Shown here: in pieces, positions 48,562 to 56,410 of the stretch | How positions within the stretch are numbered: position 1 is the stretch's first letter | Layout: the number at the start of each line of letters is the position of its first letter | Assembly (NCBI GenBank): GCA_037446115.1 | Contig: JBBIJF010000004.1 | Coordinates: 62,001-126,000 of the forward strand | Source of the DNA: JANWXD01 sp037446115 | GTDB taxonomy: Bacteria; Acidobacteriota; Terriglobia; Bryobacterales; Bryobacteraceae | DNA: 64,000 nt | Direction: 5' to 3' | Notes under the pieces: model-generated | Told to the model about the DNA's origin: nothing | What the model saw: the letters and a program-made list of their open reading frames with translations, nothing else | Databases searched by the model: none | Made by a program: the position numbers and the translations under genes

Positions 48562-49644
48562 ATGGAACTGAACGTACTGGTGTTGCCGGGCGACGGCATC
48601 GGCGAAGAAGTGACCTGCGAAGCGGTGCGCGTGCTGGAGCGCGTGGCGCAAAAGTTCGGCCACTCCCTTCATCTGCGAGCCGGCTTGCTCGGCGCCGTGG
48701 CCATCCGCCGCACGGGCACGCCGCTGCCGGAGGAGACCGTACGCCTGGCCCTCGAGGCGGATGCGACCCTGATGGGCGCCGTGGGAGCACCGGAGTTCGA
48801 CAATGCTCCTCCCTCCCGGCGCCCCGAAGCCGGACTGCTGGGCATCCGCAAAGCCCTGGGCGTCTTTGCCAACCTCCGGCCGGTGCGCGCCTGGCCGTCG
48901 CTCGTGGAATCTTCGCCGCTCAAGAACCACATCGTGGAAGGCACGGACATGATCATCGTCCGGGAACTGACGGGCGGCATTTACTACGGTCAGCCGCGCG
49001 GCATTTCCGGTGAAGGCGGCGAAGCCCGTGCTGTGAACACCATGGTCTATACCCGGAGCGAGATCGAGCGCGTCAGCCGCGTCGCCTTCGAGCTGGCCCG
49101 GCGCCGGCGCAAGAAACTGACGAGCGTGGACAAATCCAATGTGCTCGAAAACTCCCAGCTCTGGCGCCGTGTCGTCACCGAAGTCGCCGGCGAGTATCCC
49201 GATGTGGAACTCGAACACCTGCTGGTGGACAACTGCGCCATGCAGTTGATCCTCGACCCGCGGCGGTTTGATGTCCTGCTGACCGAAAACATGTTCGGCG
49301 ATATCCTGAGTGATGAAGGGGCAGTGCTGGCAGGCTCCATCGGGATGCTGCCTTCGGCTTCGATCGGTGAGCGCCGCCCTTCCGGCGCCTGGACGGGGCT
49401 CTACGAACCGGTGCACGGATCGGCCCCCGACATCGCCGGAGAGGACAGGGCGAATCCCCTCGGAGCCATTTTGTCGGTGGCGGCCATGCTCGAGTACAGT
49501 TTCGGACTCCGGGACGAAGCCCGTGCGGTGACCCGCGCCGTGGAGGCCGTGCTCGCTTCAGGCTGCGTGACGGCGGATCTCAAGCCGAAAGGGCCGGCTG
49601 CCACTACCAGCCAGGTCGGCCAGGCTGTCTGCGAGGCGATCTGA
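48562..49644 (+). CDS. leuB: 3-isopropylmalate dehydrogenase
   Basis: The 360-residue enzyme oxidises and decarboxylates 3-isopropylmalate with NAD+. It shows VLPGDGIGEEVTCEAVRVLE at the N-terminus, VRELTGGIYYGQPRG, SVDKSNVLENSQLWR and the metal/substrate segment MFGDILSDEGAVLAGSIGMLPSAS in part, then YEPVHGSAPDIAG. These distinguish leuB from isocitrate and tartrate dehydrogenases. It starts 15 bases after leuA without a clear ribosome site, and ends 1 base before leuC. Confidence 0.93.
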   Translation: MELNVLVLPGDGIGEEVTCEAVRVLERVAQKFGHSLHLRAGLLGAVAIRRTGTPLPEETVRLALEADATLMGAVGAPEFDNAPPSRRPEAGLLGIRKALGVFANLRPVRAWPSLVESSPLKNHIVEGTDMIIVRELTGGIYYGQPRGISGEGGEARAVNTMVYTRSEIERVSRVAFELARRRRKKLTSVDKSNVLENSQLWRRVVTEVAGEYPDVELEHLLVDNCAMQLILDPRRFDVLLTENMFGDILSDEGAVLAGSIGMLPSASIGERRPSGAWTGLYEPVHGSAPDIAGEDRANPLGAILSVAAMLEYSFGLRDEARAVTRAVEAVLASGCVTADLKPKGPAATTSQVGQAVCEAI

Positions 49645-49645
49645 G

Positions 49646-51052
49646 ATGAACCAGCCGCGCACCATCATCGAAAAAATCTGGGACGCACACGTCGTCGCTG
49701 AGGAGCCGGGTGCACCGGCGCTGCTGTACATTGATCTGCACCTGGTGCATGAGGTGACCTCTCCGCAGGCCTTCGACGGACTGCGCCGGAGGGGGCTGAA
49801 GGTGCGCCGGCCGGACAAGACGCTTGCCACGGCGGATCACAACGTGCCCACCACCGACCGTTCCCTGCCGATCGCCGATGAAATTTCCGCCCGCCAGGTG
49901 GCGCAGCTCGAGCGCAACTGTGCCGAGTTCGGCATCCCGTGCTACAGCCTGGGCAGCGAGCGGCAGGGCATCGTCCACGTCATCGGGCCGGAGCTCGGGC
50001 TCACGCAGCCCGGGATGACCATCGTCTGCGGGGACAGCCACACCGCCACGCACGGCGCTCTCGGCGCGCTCGCCTTCGGCATCGGCACCAGCGAGGTCGA
50101 GCACGTGCTCGCCACCCAGTGCCTGCTCCAGCGCAAGCCCCGGACCTTCCAGGTGCGCGTGGAGGGCGCCCTGCGGCCCGGCGTCACGGCCAAGGACATC
50201 ATCCTGGCCCTGATCGCGAAAATCGGCGTGGGCGGCGGCACCGGTTGCGTGTTCGAGTATTGCGGCCCGGCCATCCGCGCCCTTTCGATGGAGGAGCGCA
50301 TGACCATTTGCAACATGTCCATCGAGGGCGGGGCGCGGGCGGGTCTGGTGGCTCCCGACGACACCACGTATCAGTACATCTGCGGCCGCCCGTTTGCGCC
50401 GAAGGGCGCGGCCTGGGAGGCGGCGCTGGACCGATGGAAGCAGCTGCCGACGGATGAAGGCGCCGTCTACGACAAGAGCGTGACGCTCGACGCCAGTGCG
50501 CTCGAGCCGATGATCACCTTCGGAACCAACCCCGGCATGGGGATTCCGGTCACCGCCCCCGTGCCCGATCCGGCTTCGGCCTCCGATCCACTGGAGCGCG
50601 AGTCTCTGATCAAGGCCCTCCGTTACATGGATCTGCAACCTGGCAAGCCGCTGCTCGGCCATCCGATCAACGTGGTTTTCATCGGCAGCTGCACGAACTC
50701 GCGCATCACGGACCTGCGCGCCGCCGCCTCGATTCTTAAAGGCCGCAAAGTGCACCCGAACGTGCGCGTGCTCGTCGTTCCCGGCTCCCAGCAGGTCAAG
50801 CGGCAGGCCGAAGCCGAAGGCCTCGATGCGATTTTCCGCGCCGCCGGCGCCGAGTGGCGTGAATCCGGCTGCTCGATGTGCATCGCCATGAACGGCGACC
50901 AGCTGCGACCCGGCGAGTACAGCGTCTCGACCAGCAACCGCAACTTCGAAGGGCGGCAAGGAAAAGGCGGGCGCACATTTCTGGCCAGCCCGCTCACCGC
51001 GGCCGCATGCGCCGTCGCCGGCGTGGTCACCGACGTCAGGAGTCTGCTATGA
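49646..51052 (+). CDS. leuC: 3-isopropylmalate dehydratase large subunit
   Basis: The 468-residue aconitase-family subunit carries the [4Fe-4S] ligands: a cysteine in SCTNSR (about residue 350) and the pair in GCSMCIAMNGD (about 410-413). The N-terminal TIIEKIWDAHVV and DLHLVHEVTSPQAF are typical of LeuC. With LeuD it isomerises 2- to 3-isopropylmalate. The stop overlaps leuD by ATGA, which helps equal synthesis of the two subunits. Start ATG is one base after the leuB stop. Confidence 0.94.
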   Translation: MNQPRTIIEKIWDAHVVAEEPGAPALLYIDLHLVHEVTSPQAFDGLRRRGLKVRRPDKTLATADHNVPTTDRSLPIADEISARQVAQLERNCAEFGIPCYSLGSERQGIVHVIGPELGLTQPGMTIVCGDSHTATHGALGALAFGIGTSEVEHVLATQCLLQRKPRTFQVRVEGALRPGVTAKDIILALIAKIGVGGGTGCVFEYCGPAIRALSMEERMTICNMSIEGGARAGLVAPDDTTYQYICGRPFAPKGAAWEAALDRWKQLPTDEGAVYDKSVTLDASALEPMITFGTNPGMGIPVTAPVPDPASASDPLERESLIKALRYMDLQPGKPLLGHPINVVFIGSCTNSRITDLRAAASILKGRKVHPNVRVLVVPGSQQVKRQAEAEGLDAIFRAAGAEWRESGCSMCIAMNGDQLRPGEYSVSTSNRNFEGRQGKGGRTFLASPLTAAACAVAGVVTDVRSLL

Positions 51053-51660
51053 CGAGATTCACGCGTCTGGAGAGCCGGCTCGTGCCTCTGCCGGTGGACA
51101 ACATTGATACGGATCAGATCATCCCGGCACGGTTCTTGAAAACGATTTCCAAAGAGGGGCTCGGCGATCAGCTCTTCTACGACTGGCGCTATGACGCCCA
51201 GGGGAACCCCAGACCGGATTTCATCCTCAATCAGCCGCGGGCCAAGAGCGCGGCGATCCTGCTTGCCGGAGATAATTTCGGCTGCGGGAGCTCGCGGGAG
51301 CACGCTCCCTGGGCCCTGTTGCAGTTCGGATTCCGGGCCGTGATCAGCACCTCCTTTGCCGACATCTTCCGGCAGAATGCGCTCAAGAACGCCCTGCTTC
51401 CCGTCGTCGTGCCGCGGGAGGTGCATGCCGAACTCTTTGCTTTGGCCGAGCGCGATCCGGAGGCCAAAGTCGTCATTGACCTGGACAAGCAGGAAGTGAT
51501 TTTGCCGGACGGCCGTGCGATCGGTTTCCCGATTGACGCCTTCTCGCGCCGCTGTCTGCTCGAAGGACTGGACGAGCTCGGCTACATCCTCAAGCACGAG
51601 GCGGCCATCGCCGACTACGAGGCCTCGCACCCGCAGCCTGTCAATACCCTCGCCGGCTGA
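51049..51660 (+). CDS. leuD: 3-isopropylmalate dehydratase small subunit
   Basis: The 203-residue subunit has DNIDTDQIIPARFLK, GDNFGCGSSREHAPWALLQF and SFADIFRQNALKN, the LeuD signatures that form the substrate-binding swivel domain. It pairs with LeuC. The length is typical of the bacterial heterodimeric type. The ATGA overlap with leuC fixes the start. It closes the leuABCD operon; the next gene has its own -10 element. Confidence 0.94.
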   Translation: MTRFTRLESRLVPLPVDNIDTDQIIPARFLKTISKEGLGDQLFYDWRYDAQGNPRPDFILNQPRAKSAAILLAGDNFGCGSSREHAPWALLQFGFRAVISTSFADIFRQNALKNALLPVVVPREVHAELFALAERDPEAKVVIDLDKQEVILPDGRAIGFPIDAFSRRCLLEGLDELGYILKHEAAIADYEASHPQPVNTLAG

Positions 51661-51702
51661 TGCTCCCTCGGGCCGAGTGCACGCTCCGGCCGTGGGGCGA
51701 CA

Positions 51703-51708
51703 TATACT
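51703..51708 (+). promoter_or_regulatory. -10 element of the amidohydrolase gene
   Basis: TATACT ends 7 bases before the ATG at 51716, so transcription would begin at or next to the start codon. No SD is present, consistent with a leaderless message. A -35 element is not clear. Confidence 0.4.
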
Positions 51709-51715
51709 TTTGGCT

Positions 51716-52792
51716 ATGCGAGCGTTCCCGGTTGTGGTGCTGGCGCCGCTCGTCGCCGCGGCGCAGATCATGTCCATCGAGGAGTACGAGCCGCGCTCCA
51801 CGCTGGTCGTGCCGGCCAACCCGCGCACGCGGGCCAAGTACCCCTTCATTGACGTCCACAGCCACCAGAACGCGCTGATGCCGCCGGAGCGGCTGGACCA
51901 GCTGGTCCGGGACATGGACTCCATCAACCTGCGTGTTCTGGTCAACCTCAGCGGAGGCTCGGGCGAGCGGCTGCGCAACGGCGTTCAGAACATGAAAGGG
52001 CGCTACCCGGGGCGTTTTGTCCTGTTCGCCAACCTCGATTTCCGGGGCTTCGGAGAACCGGACTGGGGGCGGCGCGCGGCCGCGCAACTCGAGGAGGACG
52101 TCAAGAACGGAGCGCAAGGGTTGAAGATCTTCAAAAACCTCGGGCTGTCGGTACGGGATGCGGCGGGTCAGCGTGTTCCGGTGGACGACCCGCGGCTGGA
52201 TCCGGTCTGGGAGACCTGCGCCCGCCTCGGCATTCCTGTTCTGATCCACACCGGCGACCCGTGGCCGTTCTTTCAGCCGATGGACCGCTTCAATGAGCGC
52301 TGGCTCGAACTCAAGCTGCATCCCGGACGTGCCCATCCACCCGACCGCGCCCCCGCCTGGGAAGCGCTCATGGCCGAGCAGCACCGTCTGTTTGCGAAAC
52401 ATCCCAAGACGATCTTCATCAACGCGCACCTCGGCTGGCTTGGCGGCAACCTCGCCGAACTCGGGCGCCTCATGGACAAGCTCCCCAACATGTACACCGA
52501 AATCGGCGCCGTGCTGGCCGAGCTGGGCCGCCAGCCGCGCTTTGCCCGCCAGTGGTTCCTTCGCTATCAGGACCGCGTTCTGTTCGGCAAAGATGCCTGG
52601 AACCCGGTCGAGTACCACACCTATTTCCGGGTGCTCGAGACGGCCGACGAATACTTCGACTACTACCGCAAATATCACGCGTTCTGGAAGCTCTACGGCC
52701 TGGAACTTCCCGACGAAGTGCTTCAGAAGATCTACTACCGGAACGCCCTGCGAATCATCCCGGGAATTTCCGCAGAAGGTTTCCCGAAGTGA
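51716..52792 (+). CDS. Exported amidohydrolase-family protein (amidohydrolase 2)
   Basis: The 358-residue protein has a signal peptide (MRAFPVVVLAPLVAAAQ) and a TIM-barrel amidohydrolase domain with FIDVHSHQNAL (metal-binding H-x-H), PVLIHTGDPWPFFQ, FINAHLGWLGGN and LFGKDAW, whose aspartate is the usual fourth ligand. This is the amidohydrolase-2 type, which includes decarboxylases and lactonases. The substrate is unknown. The stop shares GTGA with a possible GTG start of the next gene. Confidence 0.82.
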   Translation: MRAFPVVVLAPLVAAAQIMSIEEYEPRSTLVVPANPRTRAKYPFIDVHSHQNALMPPERLDQLVRDMDSINLRVLVNLSGGSGERLRNGVQNMKGRYPGRFVLFANLDFRGFGEPDWGRRAAAQLEEDVKNGAQGLKIFKNLGLSVRDAAGQRVPVDDPRLDPVWETCARLGIPVLIHTGDPWPFFQPMDRFNERWLELKLHPGRAHPPDRAPAWEALMAEQHRLFAKHPKTIFINAHLGWLGGNLAELGRLMDKLPNMYTEIGAVLAELGRQPRFARQWFLRYQDRVLFGKDAWNPVEYHTYFRVLETADEYFDYYRKYHAFWKLYGLELPDEVLQKIYYRNALRIIPGISAEGFPK

Positions 52793-52818
52793 CGGGGAGA
52801 GCTCGAACTGCCGCAGCG

Positions 52819-53184
52819 ATGCGCGTGAAGTTTACGATCGGTACGGTGTGTGTGGAGTCGGAATGGCGCGACACGGAAACGGCGCGGCGCCTGTTCGCCG
52901 CGCTGCCCATCGAGTCGTCGGGAAGCTACTGGGGCGGCGAATTCTACTTTCCTGTCCCCGTAACGGCGCCTCGGGAGCCGGACGCCCGGGAGGTCGTTGA
53001 GCCCGGCACCGTGGCCTACTGGCCGGACGGACAGTGTCTGTGCCTGTTCTGGGGACCGACGCCGGCCAGCGAAGGCCGGGAGTGCCGCGCCGCAAGCCCC
53101 GTCAACGTCGTGGGCCGCGTTCTCGATCCGGACCGACTGGCCGCGCTGAAAGGTCGCAAGGTCCGCGTCGAAAAAGCCGAGTGA
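52819..53184 (+). CDS. Cyclophilin-like fold protein
   Basis: The 121-residue protein resembles the bacterial cyclophilin-like family (DUF3830/cyclophil-like): an N-terminal strand VKFTIGTVCVESEWRDTETA, SSGSYWGGEFYF, VVEPGTVAYWPDGQCLCLFW and GPTPAS. The catalytic arginine of true peptidyl-prolyl isomerases is not evident, so the role is open. GTG 52789 (overlapping the amidohydrolase stop) would add 10 residues and couple the genes; neither start has a good SD. Convergent with the AroD-AroE gene. Confidence 0.65.
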   Translation: MRVKFTIGTVCVESEWRDTETARRLFAALPIESSGSYWGGEFYFPVPVTAPREPDAREVVEPGTVAYWPDGQCLCLFWGPTPASEGRECRAASPVNVVGRVLDPDRLAALKGRKVRVEKAE

Positions 53185-53190
53185 GCGACC

Positions 53191-54693
53191 TCAGGTCCGC
53201 GCCAGGGCCTCCTCCGCCGCCCGGGCCATCACGCTCCGCGGCGCGCTCTCGCCGGTCCAGATCTCGAACTGGCGCGCCGCCTGCTCCAGGAACATCTCCA
53301 GTCCGCAGATCACTTGCTTGCCCTGTTCCCGAGCCTTGCGGATGAGCAGCGTTTCCGCCGGGTTGTACACCATGTCGAAGACGAGAGCCGCGGGAATGCG
53401 GTCCGGGAAAAAACATTCCTCGGTGTGCGGAAACATGCCGAGCGGCGTCGCGTGGACCAAAACGTCAAACTCGCGCTCCTGGGTTGCGGCTCGATCCAGC
53501 GCCTCTCCGCCGCAGGCGCGCGCCAGAGCCTGTACCCGGGCGGGCGTCCGCCCCGTGACGCTCACCCGCGCGCCGGCGTCGGCCAGGGCAAAGGCGGCGC
53601 TCCGGGCGGCGCCCCCGCTGCCGGCCACCAGGACGCTGGCTCCGTGGAGGCGGATCCGCCGCTTGAGCGGCTCCAGCACACCGTCCACATCCGCGTTCGT
53701 CCCGCGCCAGCGTCCCGCTTTGCGCCACACCGTGTTTACGGCGCCGATGCGGCGCGCCAGCGGATCCACCGCGTTCAGGTAACGCAGGATCCGCTGCTTG
53801 TGGGGAATGGTCACGCTGAAACCGGCCACCGGCAGCTGTTCGGCCACGGTCATGAAGTCGCGCAGGTGAGCCGGCGCGACGCGGAACGGCAGATACACCG
53901 CGTCCAGACGGCGGACCTGGAAGGCGCGGTTATGCACCACCGGCGACAGCGAATGCGCGACCGGGTCGGCGATCACTCCGTAAACTCTCGAGGCTCGCGA
54001 AAGTCTCCCCGCCCGGTAGAGCTTGCGGAGCTCGTCGGCCGGGATCTGTCCGGGCGCCGTGCCGTCGCCGCCGTGCGGTGCGGCGTAGGTGAACAGCGCC
54101 CCGAAAGCCGGCCCGAGCACGCGGCTCGGGATCCCGCCCTCTCCCATCGCCAGCGCGATCAGACGCAGATCCCGGTGACGGCGCACCAGCGACAGCACGC
54201 GCCACCAGTCGGACGGCTTCCGGGCCGTGGCGGCGATCTTGTAAGCCGAAGCCGGAATCTTTCGCAGCCGCTCGAGCACGGCTTCCAGAGCGGGCGTGCT
54301 TGAGAAGTTGTGATACGAAATGATGAGCGCCGCCCCGAGGGACCGGAGCTGTTTCGGCGCCGCGGCCGCGGTTTCGATCTCCACGTCTACAAATCGCGCC
54401 CCCGCCCTGGCCGCCTCCTGGAGAATCTCCAGCTGCTCGGCGACGGTTCCGCGAAACTGCCCGCCGGCTTCGCGGCGCCGGCACGTGGCCACAACCACAC
54501 ACTCCCCGTGCGCGGCCAGAAACTCGCGGATCGCGCCGGCGCCCGTGCGGGGCTTCTCCAGCAAATCCAGGCGGAACTCGAAAAACTCCTCGCCCCGCTC
54601 CGCCTCGCGACAGGCCAGCGCCACCAGCTGGCGGGGCGTAGCAGATCCGAGCGCGACGCAGATCGGACTCACACCCGTTACCCGATACGGCAT
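53191..54693 (-). CDS. aroDE: Bifunctional 3-dehydroquinate dehydratase/shikimate dehydrogenase (AroD-AroE fusion)
   Basis: The 500-residue protein catalyses two successive steps of the shikimate pathway. Residues 1-225 are type I dehydroquinase with FEFRLDLLEKP, His128 in ISYHNFSST and the Schiff-base Lys152 in AYKIAATA. Residues about 230-500 are shikimate dehydrogenase with DPVAHSLSPVVHN, VTIPHKQ, TNADVDGV (the usual NTDG is altered to NADVDG), and the NADP motif GSGGAARSAAF. Such fusions are known in plants, Chlamydia and some bacteria. All main catalytic residues are present, so both domains should work. Confidence 0.9.
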   Translation of the reverse strand: MPYRVTGVSPICVALGSATPRQLVALACREAERGEEFFEFRLDLLEKPRTGAGAIREFLAAHGECVVVATCRRREAGGQFRGTVAEQLEILQEAARAGARFVDVEIETAAAAPKQLRSLGAALIISYHNFSSTPALEAVLERLRKIPASAYKIAATARKPSDWWRVLSLVRRHRDLRLIALAMGEGGIPSRVLGPAFGALFTYAAPHGGDGTAPGQIPADELRKLYRAGRLSRASRVYGVIADPVAHSLSPVVHNRAFQVRRLDAVYLPFRVAPAHLRDFMTVAEQLPVAGFSVTIPHKQRILRYLNAVDPLARRIGAVNTVWRKAGRWRGTNADVDGVLEPLKRRIRLHGASVLVAGSGGAARSAAFALADAGARVSVTGRTPARVQALARACGGEALDRAATQEREFDVLVHATPLGMFPHTEECFFPDRIPAALVFDMVYNPAETLLIRKAREQGKQVICGLEMFLEQAARQFEIWTGESAPRSVMARAAEEALART

Positions 54694-54731
54694 GGAGGGA
54701 AACGATCGTTAGGATACCATGCCGGCGGAGT

Positions 54732-55772
54732 TCACTCCCAGTTCAGGATCACTTTGCCCGCACGGCCGGAGCGCACGACCTCGAAGGCTTTCTCAAACTC
54801 GGTGTAGTGGAAGTGATGCGTGATCACGGGCCGCAGGTCCAGACCGCATTGCAGCATCATCGTCATCTTGTACCAGGTCTCGTACATCTCGCGCCCGTAG
54901 ATCCCCTTGATCGTCAGCCCGTTGAAGATCACCGTATTCCAGTCAATGGCGATCTCGCCGTTGGGGATACCAAGCAGCGCGATCTTGCCTCCGTGGCACA
55001 TGTTGGCCAGCATGTCGCGCAGCGCCTGCGGCTGGCCGGACATCTCGAAGCCCACATCGAAGCCTTCCAGCATGCCGAGCTTCTTCTGCGCCTCCGCTAG
55101 CGAGTCGGTGCGCGCATCGAGGGCCAGCGTCACGCCGACCTTGCGCGCCAGCTCCAGCCGCCACGGATTCACGTCCGTGATCACGACGAAGCGCGCCCCT
55201 GCATAGCGAGCCACGGCCGCGCTCATGATGCCGATCGGGCCCGCACCCGTGATCAGTACGTCTTCGCCCAGCACCGGAAAGGAGAGCGCCGTGTGGACGG
55301 CGTTGCCGAACGGATCGAAAATCGCAGCGATATCCAGATCCACGCCTTCGCGGTGATGCCACACGTTGCTCATGGGCAGGGCGATGTATTCGGCGAAGGC
55401 GCCGGGTCGGTTGACTCCCACGCCCTGGGTGTGCGCGCAGAGGTGGCGCCGGCCTGCCAGGCAGTTGCGGCAGCGGCCGCAGACCACGTGCCCCTCGCCG
55501 CCGACGATCATGCCGGCCGCAAAGTCCGTCACGTTCGATCCCACCGCTACGATCCGGCCCACGAACTCGTGACCGATCACCATCGGCACGGGGATCGTCC
55601 TGCGGGCCCAGTCATCCCAGTTGTAGATGTGAAGGTCGGTGCCGCAGATGGAGGTGCGCAGCACGCGGATCAACACGTCGTTGATGCCGATTTGCGGAAC
55701 CGGCACCTCCTCAAGCCACAGGCCGGGCTCCGGCCGGCTCTTCACCAGCGCTTTCATCACGGAAGGGATCAT
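54732..55772 (-). CDS. tdh: L-threonine 3-dehydrogenase
   Basis: The 346-residue zinc enzyme oxidises threonine to 2-amino-3-ketobutyrate with NAD+. It has the Tdh signatures SICGTDLHIYNWDDWA, GHEFVGRI, CGRCRNCLAGRRHLC (structural zinc), GAGPIGIMSAAVA and GIYGREMYETWYKM, which set it apart from other medium-chain dehydrogenases. An in-frame ATG at 55757 begins MKALVKS as in E. coli and may be the true start. The partner ligase kbl is not in the window. It lies 8 bases after the cytochrome gene on the same strand. Confidence 0.92.
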   Translation of the reverse strand: MIPSVMKALVKSRPEPGLWLEEVPVPQIGINDVLIRVLRTSICGTDLHIYNWDDWARRTIPVPMVIGHEFVGRIVAVGSNVTDFAAGMIVGGEGHVVCGRCRNCLAGRRHLCAHTQGVGVNRPGAFAEYIALPMSNVWHHREGVDLDIAAIFDPFGNAVHTALSFPVLGEDVLITGAGPIGIMSAAVARYAGARFVVITDVNPWRLELARKVGVTLALDARTDSLAEAQKKLGMLEGFDVGFEMSGQPQALRDMLANMCHGGKIALLGIPNGEIAIDWNTVIFNGLTIKGIYGREMYETWYKMTMMLQCGLDLRPVITHHFHYTEFEKAFEVVRSGRAGKVILNWE

Positions 55773-55780
55773 CTGCCTGA

Positions 55781-56308
55781 TTACTCGACGTCTTCCGGTT
55801 TCACCGTGCCTGTGAATTTGTAGACCGCGTACTTGATATAGGCGATCAGATCCGCCAGCTCCTGCGAACTCAGGTCGGCCGAGGCGGGGGGATGCTTCCA
55901 GCTCTCGTTGTCCCGCGCGGATTCGATTTCACTGCGGGCAAGCTTGCGCAACTCGGGCGGCGTCTTCGACAGGTCATAGTATTCCGCATTCTGGTCGTCT
56001 TCTTTCACCCGCATCCCCGGGAAGCTCTGGCCGGACTTGAGCTTGACCTCCTGGACATACTGCGTGCGCGTGGAAAGGATCGCGGTGGCCAGCCCCCGCG
56101 GCGGCACGCGCGCGATCACTTTCAAATCCGGCCCCGCGGGTGTGCCGCGGCCGCCCAGGGAATGACAGCTCCCGCAGGCAGCTTTGGACGACTCGAAGAA
56201 CAGTGCGTAACCCCGCTTGGCCTGCTCCGGACCCGTGAACTCCTGCATGCCTGCAACCAGGACCGCCAGGAACAAAGTGACGATGACTGCGATGACAGGA
56301 CAGCGCAT
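55781..56308 (-). CDS. Exported monohaem cytochrome c
   Basis: ATG 56308 follows AGGAGG by 6 bases and gives 175 residues. A signal or anchor helix (residues 4-20) precedes the haem site CGSCH (Cys45, Cys48, His49), GTPAGPDL, a candidate axial methionine in FPGMRV and a C-terminal ELADLIAYIKY typical of class I cytochromes. It acts in periplasmic electron transfer; the partner is unknown. It is followed by tdh after 8 bases, perhaps by chance. Confidence 0.85.
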   Translation of the reverse strand: MRCPVIAVIVTLFLAVLVAGMQEFTGPEQAKRGYALFFESSKAACGSCHSLGGRGTPAGPDLKVIARVPPRGLATAILSTRTQYVQEVKLKSGQSFPGMRVKEDDQNAEYYDLSKTPPELRKLARSEIESARDNESWKHPPASADLSSQELADLIAYIKYAVYKFTGTVKPEDVE

Positions 56309-56410
56309 GACTGCCTCCTTGCAATGCACTCGGGCGCCGGTCAAGCGCCCCCTTCATTATCGGACGGAACCGACCTGGGGCGTGAAGGCCTTGTACAATG
56401 ACATCACTTG

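Noticed and set aside
47566..49416. Long open frame on the minus strand opposite leuA and leuB (616 codons)
   Set aside because: It lies antisense to two clear enzymes, has no conserved motif or ribosome site, and such open antisense frames are common in GC-rich genes with strong third-position bias.
49604..50959. Long minus-strand open frame opposite leuC
   Set aside because: LeuC motifs on the plus strand fully account for the sequence; the antisense product is low-complexity and rich in Arg and Gly.
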